Below, piece by piece: positions 23,884 through 31,333 of a stretch of 32,695 nucleotides of DNA (its first letter is position 1; the number at the start of each line of letters is the position of its first letter). Under the pieces are notes generated by a model, which was given only the letters and a program-made list of their open reading frames with translations, searched no databases and was not told where the DNA came from. This stretch comes from a bacterium. Its GTDB lineage: Bacteria > Bacillota > Clostridia > Lachnospirales > Lachnospiraceae. The position numbers were made by a program, and so were the translations under genes. Location of the stretch: positions 1 through 32,695 of the forward strand of contig JAMPCE010000028.1 of the NCBI GenBank assembly GCA_023666335.1, in the 5' to 3' direction.

Positions 23884-24978
23884 TCATTTCATAAGAGCGA
23901 GAAAGCGCTCCGCGCAGGCCGTGTTGAAAAGGCGTTCCCGATAAGCCAGACAATTTGTGACATATCTGTCATTTTCTCGGACGATCCGCTCCAGCGCATC
24001 CGCCTGCCAGTCATCTTCCACGATCCCCAGCTCCTCCCGCCGGATATAGGAAGCGTTGTAGGGCACGGAAGTCGTGACGACCGGAGTTCCCAGCGCGATG
24101 CTCTCGACAATGGACACCATATTATTGTCCTTTTTTGTGGAGACCAGCAACGCTTTGGAAGCCGCCACAAGCGGCAGCAGTTCCTCATGAGAAAGCTTTC
24201 CATGAAATACCACCCGCTCTTCCACAGCAAGGCGTTTCACCAGCTCCCGCAGCATCTCTTCCTCTTCGCCCGCGCCGATGATCCGTAAACGGCAGCTTTC
24301 ATGTCCCGCCCTGACAAAATCGGCAAAAACTGTGATCGTATGCGCGATGCACTTGCGGGGAATCAGCTGGGACACCACCGCAAAACAATCCTCCCGCGCT
24401 TTGCTTTCGATCGGACAAAACCGCTTCGGATCCACGCCGTGGTCGATCGGCTCCGCTTCCACCAAAGGCATGAACTGCCGGATAAAGCCGCCCGCCTCTG
24501 CGGAACGGGGAACGACCCTGACACGCCGCATCAGAAACCGCGCCACAAACCGATACCAGAACTTTGCCGGAATCTGCCGCAGCATGCGGTTATAAGCCGC
24601 CAGTTCATGCCAGATCACCGTCTTCTCCGGCGCAATTCTTGCCGCCGTATACGACCAGGTGGCAAAGACTTCACTTGTGACAATCATGTCATATTCCGGA
24701 TGTGTTTTCAGATACCGCCGCAGCTTCGGCATATAGGGAAAACAGCGGGGCAGAAACAGTCTGCGAAAAGCCGTGTGAAACCAAAGGATCGGAAAATCAT
24801 AGGTTTCCTCAAGAACGGGCCTGTAGTCCTGTGCCGCGATCAGCGTCACCTCATGACCTGCCCGCAGAAATCCCATGCACATGGTATAGATCATGGTATC
24901 TTTGATGGAGTCCACCTTGGGGATCCGGTCTGTCTCCGCCGTATATAAGATCGGATTGATTACCAGCACTTTACTCAT
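23884..24978 (-). CDS. glycosyltransferase family 4 (GT-B fold)
   Basis: 364 residues. GT-B architecture: an N-terminal acceptor domain with a variable start, then a donor domain with AVVSQLIPRK, LRIIGAGEEEE, VVFHGKLSHEEL and NNMVSIVESIALGTPVV, the last being the EX7E-type motif region. Its start overlaps the stop of the next GT4 gene by four bases (ATGA), so the pair is translationally coupled. Likely adds a sugar to the lipid-linked repeat unit in the cytoplasm; donor and linkage unknown. It carries two TGACA-N4-TGTCA sites, the only gene here with two. Confidence 0.92.
   Translation of the reverse strand: MSKVLVINPILYTAETDRIPKVDSIKDTMIYTMCMGFLRAGHEVTLIAAQDYRPVLEETYDFPILWFHTAFRRLFLPRCFPYMPKLRRYLKTHPEYDMIVTSEVFATWSYTAARIAPEKTVIWHELAAYNRMLRQIPAKFWYRFVARFLMRRVRVVPRSAEAGGFIRQFMPLVEAEPIDHGVDPKRFCPIESKAREDCFAVVSQLIPRKCIAHTITVFADFVRAGHESCRLRIIGAGEEEEMLRELVKRLAVEERVVFHGKLSHEELLPLVAASKALLVSTKKDNNMVSIVESIALGTPVVTTSVPYNASYIRREELGIVEDDWQADALERIVRENDRYVTNCLAYRERLFNTACAERFLALMK
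23958..23971. repeat. TGACA-N4-TGTCA dyad, copy 7
   Basis: TGACATATCTGTCA near the 3' end of the first GT4 gene (Asp-Arg-Tyr-Val-Thr). Confidence 0.75.
24678..24691. repeat. TGACA-N4-TGTCA dyad, copy 8
   Basis: TGACAATCATGTCA in the 5' third of the same GT4 gene (Asp-Met-Ile-Val-Thr), 720 bases from copy 7. Its spacer is the least like the others. Confidence 0.7.
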
Positions 24979-26030
24979 GCTTCCCTCCGTGTCAGGGCAA
25001 GGAACCGCTCGGCGATCTTTGCCGTCGTCAGCTCCCCGCGCAGTTTTGCCGCCTCTCCCCCGAGCTTTTCGCCAAGCGCCGGATCGTCCGCCAGCCGCCC
25101 CATAGCCTGCGCCAGCGCCTCTACATCGCCCACAGGCACCAGAAAACCGTTTACGCCGTCTTTGATATACATCCGCGACCCGCCCACAGGGCAGTCCGTG
25201 GCAATCACCGGCAGCCCGAGCGCCATCGCTTCCAGCATGGAATTGGATATCCCCTCGTAATCCGAAGAGAGCACATACATGGCTGCTGTCCTGATCTTAG
25301 AGAGCACCCGCTCACAAAAGCCCCGAAAGATCACCTTTTCTTCTATATGCAGTTTTGCCGCAAATGACTTCAATTCGTCTTCCAATTCACCCTGCCCGTA
25401 AAGTTCCAAGCGATACTCTCCGTGCGTTTTTACAAAAGCGGCAAAGGCGCGCAGCAGCAATTTGTGGTTCTTTTGCGCATTCAGCCGTCCTACAGCCACG
25501 ATCCGCTTCTCCCGCTCCCCCGCATAGGGCGTCTCCCCGCATTCCAGCGGGTTGGGGACCACTACGGTTTTCTTCCTAACCGCAGCGGGAAAGCTTTTCG
25601 CCGCATCCGGCGTCTGGCACACGACAACATCCGCCCGGCGGTATGACAGATCCCGGATCTTGATATGATCGTAGCGGCTGGGATCGTTGCGCTCGGAGAC
25701 CAAAAAGAAATGCCGCTGCCCAAACGCCGCCGCTGCCGAAAAGACCGCTCCCATCGCGCTAAACGCCCATATCTGACAATTTTTGTTCCGCCGGTAATAC
25801 CGCCGCATCCGATAGAGCCTTGCTGCCTGCAAAAAGGGATTGCCGCCGGAGGGACCTCCTACGCTCACCACTTCCACGCGGGGATCGAGCGGATACGCGG
25901 TCTCGTTTCCCGCAAAGAGAAGAACCGCCACAGAAATGCTGCGCGCACTGTATTCGTTTGCCAGAAGCGCCACCACCCGCTCCGTACCCCCGCCTGTCAT
26001 ATTCGGAATGATAAATACGATCTTTTCCAT
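24975..26030 (-). CDS. glycosyltransferase family 4 (GT-B fold), first gene of the glycan operon
   Basis: 351 residues. The start MTGGGTERVV is the glycine-rich loop of GT4 enzymes; the donor domain has VAVGRLNAQKNHKLLL, LELYGQGELED, VIFRGF and SDYEGISNSMLEAMALGLPV with the EX7E glutamates. Similar to N-acetylgalactosamine/galactose-type transferases of capsule loci, but the donor is not decidable. AAGGA lies before the ATG. It is separated by a hairpin from the large surface-protein gene upstream. No strong promoter is seen in the 54-base gap, so part of its expression may come from read-through. Confidence 0.93.
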   Translation of the reverse strand: MEKIVFIIPNMTGGGTERVVALLANEYSARSISVAVLLFAGNETAYPLDPRVEVVSVGGPSGGNPFLQAARLYRMRRYYRRNKNCQIWAFSAMGAVFSAAAAFGQRHFFLVSERNDPSRYDHIKIRDLSYRRADVVVCQTPDAAKSFPAAVRKKTVVVPNPLECGETPYAGEREKRIVAVGRLNAQKNHKLLLRAFAAFVKTHGEYRLELYGQGELEDELKSFAAKLHIEEKVIFRGFCERVLSKIRTAAMYVLSSDYEGISNSMLEAMALGLPVIATDCPVGGSRMYIKDGVNGFLVPVGDVEALAQAMGRLADDPALGEKLGGEAAKLRGELTTAKIAERFLALTRREA

Positions 26031-26050
26031 GCCTGATTCCTTTTCACAGA

Positions 26051-26079
26051 AAGGAGCCGGAATCCGGCTCCTTTTTTCA
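26051..26079. terminator. rho-independent terminator hairpin
   Basis: AAGGAGCCGG (26051-26060), loop AAT, CCGGCTCCTT (26064-26073): a 10-bp GC-rich stem. It lies just after the stop of the 1690-residue surface protein and is presumably its terminator. The longer T run is on the plus strand (TTTTTT); on the minus strand it is only TTTC after the stem, so termination in the expected direction may be partial. Confidence 0.7.
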
Positions 26080-26084
26080 TCTGT

Positions 26085-29000
26085 CTAGTTTACCTTGATC
26101 TTCATGGTAAAGCCTGTGGCTTTCTCCGCGGTGTTCGTACCCTGTCCTTTATACTTCACATAGAACTTCACATTGTTGGTCGATCCGTTCGCAAACCCGA
26201 CGGCTTCTTTCAGGTGTACGGTCACTTTCATGGAACCGTCCGCCTGCGGCGTCCTGATCAGCTCGAAGCTGTCGTTTGCCAGCTCGTCTTTCTCTTCGAA
26301 ATAGACGTCCTCGATCGCTCCCACGGAACCCGCTTTCGGTTTCACCACAAATTCTGCATCGTAATTCTTTGTGGAGAGATACACATCCATGCTCGTCCGG
26401 CTCAGTGTTACTTTCGGCAGGACCTGCGCCGTTTTGATCTTGATGTTCCTTGAGAGTACGCCGCCTGACTTCGCGTCACCTGCATATCCTTTCACCTGTG
26501 CACAGATCAACACGGTGTAAGATGTGTTATTCTTAAGCTCTGCCCCCGCTTTCGGCGTCACATGGAACTTACCCTTATTCTTTCCTTCCGTAATCATACG
26601 GATATCGAAATACCCGCTTTCTTCTTTCAAAGAACCGGCGTCGTAAATCTTCACCGCCTCAATCTCACCCGCAATATTTTTCAAGGTTGGCGTATATAAA
26701 ATACCATTCTTATCTGTCTCCTCGCCCTCCTTAACTTCCCGGCTCACGAGATTGATCTTCCCTTTTGCCGCTGCCGCCAGATAAATATCCGCCTCGCTGA
26801 TCACTTTCACCTGAAAATCCACAGTTTTCGCAGATACGGTAATCCTGTCGGTCTTCTGATATCTCGGTGTCATCCTGAATTTGTAAATTCCCTTTGTGAG
26901 ACTGCGGCTTGTCAGGGATACCCGCAGCACACCGTCTTTCTCCTGTGTCTGGTCCTCGACCGCAAAGTGGAAGAACTGCTCTGCGCCGGATCTATTCGTG
27001 CACACTATCTTCGTGTCATCTGCACCGCTGCCCACAGCAGCCAGCGTGTAGCCTTCCGGCTTGTCCTTTACTTTGAATGTCCGCTCGGACGTTTCTCGAT
27101 ATAAAATTGTCTGCGGGCTGTCCGCCTTTGCCGAAGCATCATCCGCATTGTCTGTCTGGGCGCTGTTCGGCTTGCTGTTATTATCATAGACGACCGTGTT
27201 GAGCTGTAGGGAACCCTTTCCAAAAGTAACGCTGGGTTTTCCGTCCACCACTTTGACCGTCAGGACCGTCTTGCCCAAACCCGGCACGTCAGTTTCCGGA
27301 TTACATTCAAACTTATAAGTCCCTTTCCCCACGGTCCGACCGCTTTTGATCACGTCCTCTTTAATCCCAACAGTCCCGACACCATCCTTGTAAGTCACCT
27401 CTAGTTTTGCAATCTCCGCTGCATTCTTCTCCGTAACCACCGGCACAAAACTCTGTGTCGGCGCAATCTCTATGCCGCCCGGATTGGCCACCAGACCAAA
27501 CTGCGCTGTTTTCTCCGGATAGTTCAGATTCAGGGAAACAGCGTTTACATCTGTCTTCACCGTAGGCTTTGCCGTGCTGACAGCTACGTTAAAGTTGTAG
27601 CTTAATGTCCTTTCCTTACCGTTCTTGTTCAAATCCCAAGCATCGTTGCGCAATACCAGCTTCATCTGTGCCTTCTCCGGCCAAAAACCAACTGCTATCG
27701 CATTGTCTTTAATCACAGGTCCCTGTGTCAGGGAGATATCACCCTTCTCCTCCGTCACCGTATAGCCGCTTTCGCTGCCTTCTCCCAGAAGCACCTGCTC
27801 TTTTGTTTTCGATTTCTTATCATAAAGCACAAGTTTCATTTCCTGTGCGGCGCCCGGGTTTGCGCGATAAGTAGCTTTCGTTGTCTTGAGCGCCCAAGAC
27901 GGCGCCGTCGTGCAGGTCGGCATGGTCACTTTCACTTTCTTCGCCGCGCTGTCTTCATATCCGTTATAGTAGATCACAAGATAGCCTGTTACCGCTGCCG
28001 TCTTGTTTGTCTTATATTTCAGATTTCCCTCGTTCCGCTTGATCGCGACCTTGCCCTTTGTAAGATCCGTATTCGCCTGATCGATCACAAAGTTGTCCGT
28101 AAAGAGCTTATCATTGTCTTTCTGGGTAAGCGGCTCAAGCGCAACCCTGCTGATGCTTGCGTCGCCGAGTTTCGTGATCTCGGTCATGACTGAGATCGGT
28201 TTACCGTCCTTATCCGTCCCGCCGTTCTTATAGAACAGATTGAATTTTGCCTTGTTCGTGTTGAACTTGACGGTGGGGTTGGGCGCCGCCCTTTTAACCA
28301 CAATGGTCAATGGAAGTAAATTCCTTTCCGCCTTATCTCCGTTTACACCGACGCGCACCTTATAAGTACCGGTCGGAATTGTATTGGTGTCCGGATTGAT
28401 CCAAAAGCTCTTGCAGACTCCGCTGCTCTTTTTCTCATTATAGGAAGCCGTAAACCTTGTGCTTCCCATACTATTCGCCTCATAGAGCTTAATCGTCGCA
28501 TTCTCAAGCCCTATGCCGTAAGCTGAAATCAGTTCTACGGCAGCGCTGTCCTGCATATTCGGATTCACCGTGATCTTAGAACTTGTAAGCCGGAAACCCT
28601 CCTCATAGACCCGCACCACGAACTTCTGCGTGACTTTTTCTTTCGCCGAATCCGCCGAATTTTTCGCCGTTACGGTAATGGTCGCCTCGCCCTCGCAGCC
28701 TTTCTGAACAGTCACCACATTGACGGGATCCGCCGCTGTTGTCTGGCTGTTCTTCAATGCCGCAACCTTAGCATTGCTGGTGGTCCAGGTCAGTTCTCTG
28801 CTGATTTCCTCCTCCTCGTCGTAAACATTCGCTTTCAGCTTAAAGGAAAGCTCTTCCTCGACCACGATATTCTTTTTCATGGAAGCGGTCTGAATGCCGT
28901 CTGCATTTTCTTCGATCTTTACATAAGCGGCTGTATAATCCGAGGCTTTCAGAATGATATTCGCCGCCTCCGCCGCTGTTACATCCACCGTTCTGTTGAT

Positions 29001-31157
29001 CTTGATATCGCTGCCGTCTCCGCCTTTCACCGTCACCGTGACTTGTGCGGATGCCCTGCCGCTCGTGCCGGCTCCCACAGCGGTGATCACGCCGTTCTTA
29101 TCAATCTTCGCCACCTTTTCATTGCTGGATTGAATGCCGGACAGCTTCTGCGCGGGGATCGGATTTCCATCCTCGTCCAGCAAGAACATCCTGCTTGTCT
29201 GTCCCACTTTCAGCTCTACGCCGAGATAACCGTAGCCGTCCGTCTCTCCGCTGCGCAGCGGCGTGCCATTGGAAAACTCCACCGTCACCGTCTGTCCTTT
29301 GATATTGTCCGGCGTATCCGCGCGGAACTCAGCTGTGATGACCGCACCGCCCGCCGGCATCTCAAAAGAATATTTGCCGTCTTTATATATGACGCCGCTG
29401 CCGTTCATGCGCAGGGACTCCTTGATAAATTTATAACCAGTATTCTCTTTTTGATAGATGTAGCAGATTTCTCCGCTCTTTACGCCTTTCTTATCATTTT
29501 GCAAGTTGACATCGCCTTGCTTTGTAGTCGTGGTTCCCGTCGTCACCCAGATCGTACCGCCGGGAAAAGCATACGCACCTTCCGGTTTCTCTTCCGTGCC
29601 GCCTTCAACATACGGCATCAAAGTACCGTCCACATTCTCCACCGTATACCGATAAACAGCATTTTCATCCGGCGTCCTGAATCCGTATTCCTTTGCATAC
29701 ACATAGCCGTTACTGTCTTTCTCCGCCACGATCACAAGATTTTCCGCGTTAGCGGGAAATGCCGTTTTCTGAATCTCAATGCTATAACACTTGATCTCCA
29801 CCTGTCTTAAGCCCGTACAGCCCTGAAACGCATCTTCATCGATTCGAACGATCGTCTGCGGCAGCACAAGCTGTTTGAGACGATAGCACCCCTGAAATGC
29901 CTTCCTGCCGATCGTCATATTTTTACCGTTCTCAAAATTGATGTTGATCAGCGCGATACAACCCGCAAACGCCTCCTCCGGTATCTCGGAAAGCGTCTTG
30001 CCGGGCGTCAGGTCGGTCAGCCCGGTACAGCCGCTAAAGACGCCTGCTCCGATCGCTTTCAGATTTTTATTTGCAGAAAAATCAACTTTCCCGATCGCTC
30101 TACAATTCTGAAAAGCCGACGCCCCGATAGTCTCAAGCTTCGTCGGGAAAATAAAGTCGCTGTGGGAGCAAAGCTGTGACAGCACCGAGCAGCCGCTGAA
30201 AGCCTCCGCGCCGATGCTTGTCAGCTCACTGTAATCTGCATCTTTCACATACACCAGATACAGTTTCGTATCTCCCCGAAACGCCGCATCCCCGATCGCC
30301 GTCACCGTCTTGGGCACGCTGATCTGGGTCATCGCCGTACAATTCTCAAACGCACTGTTCTCTATTTTCTTCACGCCGGCGGGCAGGTAGACGCCCTTTA
30401 ATGCCGTACAGCCCTTGAAAGCCTCCGCACCGATGGTCTCCACGCCCGCAGGAAGCTTGACATAAGTAATATTCTGATTTCCGCCGAACACGCCTGCCGC
30501 GATAGCGGTATACTGCTCACCCGCTTCCGGCTGCGTCAGCTCTACATTCCCCGAAAATTTTACCGGCGTCTCGATGGTATTATCACTCACGGTCGTCTGT
30601 GTCACAACAGCCGTCAGGACGCCGTTCTCCACCTTATAGACATACTGTGTCGCGGCATTCGCGTCATAAGTCACCTGCATGCCTGTGTCGTCCGTAAAGG
30701 TCACCATCCTGCTGACATAATTCTGCGGCAGGACCATGTTCTTGCCCTGCTCTTCGACAGGCTCCGGCTCCTCTTCCTCTACAGGCTCTACAGACTCCTC
30801 TGTCACAGGCTCCGCCGTCTCCTCCTCCGCAGGCGCGTCGGGATCCTCCTGCTCTTCGGAATCTTCCGTCACTTCGGACGCCGCTGTCTCATCCGGCTCT
30901 TCCGTCGTTTCGGGCGTTTCCGTCTCTCCCGCGCTTTCCGTTGTTTCGGGCGTCTCCGTCTTTTCCGTCTCTTCCGGCTCTCCGGACGTCTCGGTTTCTT
31001 CCGGCGCTTCCGCCTCTTCCTGCACCACGCCTGTTTCAGGCGTCAGAACCTCAGCCGTCGGTTCCGTTCCCGTCTCCGCCGCGAGGACTGTCATGCCGTT
31101 CCCGCTCACCACAAGACTGAGCGCCATCATGAATGCAAGTATTCTTCTCTTTCTCAT
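26085..31157 (-). CDS. large secreted surface protein: BspA-type LRR and tandem Ig-like modules
   Basis: 1690 residues from the ATG at 31157, with AAGGTGG upstream; an ATG seven codons earlier is less well placed. Signal peptide about 1-27, cleavage near VLAA. Next is an extremely acidic Thr/Glu/Pro-rich linker (about 28-138), then about eleven leucine-rich repeats of the LRR_5/BspA type (about 222-475; pattern IGxxAFxGCxxLxxVxLP). Then come a small module ending FEMPAGGAVITAEF, one or two BIG2-like Ig domains, and five or more diverged modules that open with patterns such as PTVKFN or PKVTLS. No LPXTG, SLH or choline-binding anchor is visible at the C-terminus (ends FTMKIKVN). Probably an adhesin or matrix protein; attachment mode unknown. 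Confidence 0.88.
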   Translation of the reverse strand: MRKRRILAFMMALSLVVSGNGMTVLAAETGTEPTAEVLTPETGVVQEEAEAPEETETSGEPEETEKTETPETTESAGETETPETTEEPDETAASEVTEDSEEQEDPDAPAEEETAEPVTEESVEPVEEEEPEPVEEQGKNMVLPQNYVSRMVTFTDDTGMQVTYDANAATQYVYKVENGVLTAVVTQTTVSDNTIETPVKFSGNVELTQPEAGEQYTAIAAGVFGGNQNITYVKLPAGVETIGAEAFKGCTALKGVYLPAGVKKIENSAFENCTAMTQISVPKTVTAIGDAAFRGDTKLYLVYVKDADYSELTSIGAEAFSGCSVLSQLCSHSDFIFPTKLETIGASAFQNCRAIGKVDFSANKNLKAIGAGVFSGCTGLTDLTPGKTLSEIPEEAFAGCIALININFENGKNMTIGRKAFQGCYRLKQLVLPQTIVRIDEDAFQGCTGLRQVEIKCYSIEIQKTAFPANAENLVIVAEKDSNGYVYAKEYGFRTPDENAVYRYTVENVDGTLMPYVEGGTEEKPEGAYAFPGGTIWVTTGTTTTKQGDVNLQNDKKGVKSGEICYIYQKENTGYKFIKESLRMNGSGVIYKDGKYSFEMPAGGAVITAEFRADTPDNIKGQTVTVEFSNGTPLRSGETDGYGYLGVELKVGQTSRMFLLDEDGNPIPAQKLSGIQSSNEKVAKIDKNGVITAVGAGTSGRASAQVTVTVKGGDGSDIKINRTVDVTAAEAANIILKASDYTAAYVKIEENADGIQTASMKKNIVVEEELSFKLKANVYDEEEEISRELTWTTSNAKVAALKNSQTTAADPVNVVTVQKGCEGEATITVTAKNSADSAKEKVTQKFVVRVYEEGFRLTSSKITVNPNMQDSAAVELISAYGIGLENATIKLYEANSMGSTRFTASYNEKKSSGVCKSFWINPDTNTIPTGTYKVRVGVNGDKAERNLLPLTIVVKRAAPNPTVKFNTNKAKFNLFYKNGGTDKDGKPISVMTEITKLGDASISRVALEPLTQKDNDKLFTDNFVIDQANTDLTKGKVAIKRNEGNLKYKTNKTAAVTGYLVIYYNGYEDSAAKKVKVTMPTCTTAPSWALKTTKATYRANPGAAQEMKLVLYDKKSKTKEQVLLGEGSESGYTVTEEKGDISLTQGPVIKDNAIAVGFWPEKAQMKLVLRNDAWDLNKNGKERTLSYNFNVAVSTAKPTVKTDVNAVSLNLNYPEKTAQFGLVANPGGIEIAPTQSFVPVVTEKNAAEIAKLEVTYKDGVGTVGIKEDVIKSGRTVGKGTYKFECNPETDVPGLGKTVLTVKVVDGKPSVTFGKGSLQLNTVVYDNNSKPNSAQTDNADDASAKADSPQTILYRETSERTFKVKDKPEGYTLAAVGSGADDTKIVCTNRSGAEQFFHFAVEDQTQEKDGVLRVSLTSRSLTKGIYKFRMTPRYQKTDRITVSAKTVDFQVKVISEADIYLAAAAKGKINLVSREVKEGEETDKNGILYTPTLKNIAGEIEAVKIYDAGSLKEESGYFDIRMITEGKNKGKFHVTPKAGAELKNNTSYTVLICAQVKGYAGDAKSGGVLSRNIKIKTAQVLPKVTLSRTSMDVYLSTKNYDAEFVVKPKAGSVGAIEDVYFEEKDELANDSFELIRTPQADGSMKVTVHLKEAVGFANGSTNNVKFYVKYKGQGTNTAEKATGFTMKIKVN

Positions 31158-31242
31158 CGTTCTTCCACCTTTTCCCATGCGTGCATTATTGTTTCTGCCT
31201 TATCTTTCAGGTATTTTCCATGTCACCTGCACTGAGGGGTAT

Positions 31243-31259
31243 CATAATATTTTATTATG
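31243..31259. promoter_or_regulatory. small hairpin in the surface-protein leader
   Basis: CATAATA-TTT-TATTATG is a 7-bp inverted repeat in the leader. ATGTCACC occurs on both sides of it (31220-31227 and 31257-31264) as a direct repeat, 37 bases apart. Could be a regulator site or chance in an AT-rich leader. Confidence 0.35.
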
Positions 31260-31277
31260 TCACCCTAGATGGTATTG

Positions 31278-31306
31278 ATTATAACATCTGTAATTGTATT
31301 ATGCAA
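31278..31306 (-). promoter_or_regulatory. sigma-A promoter of the large surface-protein gene
   Basis: On the minus strand TTGCAT (31306-31301), exactly 17 bases, then consensus TATAAT (31283-31278). It is the best promoter in the window. The leader to the start codon at 31157 would be about 110 bases, long enough for regulatory RNA structure. Confidence 0.75.
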
Positions 31307-31309
31307 GAG

Positions 31310-31330
31310 AAAAATACACAATATCTTGTG
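31310..31330 (-). terminator. weak terminator candidate after the partial repeat protein
   Basis: Minus-strand CACAA-GATA-TTGTG then TATTTTTC, four bases after the TAA. A 5-bp stem is short for a terminator. Confidence 0.35.
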
Positions 31331-31333
31331 GTC

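Noticed and set aside
30736..31090. CRISPR-like short repeats
   Set aside because: The repetition is degenerate coding for the Glu/Thr/Pro linker and has no regular spacers.
26085..31157. Long plus-strand open frames opposite the large surface protein
   Set aside because: They mirror the repetitive acidic and Ig-like coding sequence and lack starts with ribosome binding sites or domain-like sequence.
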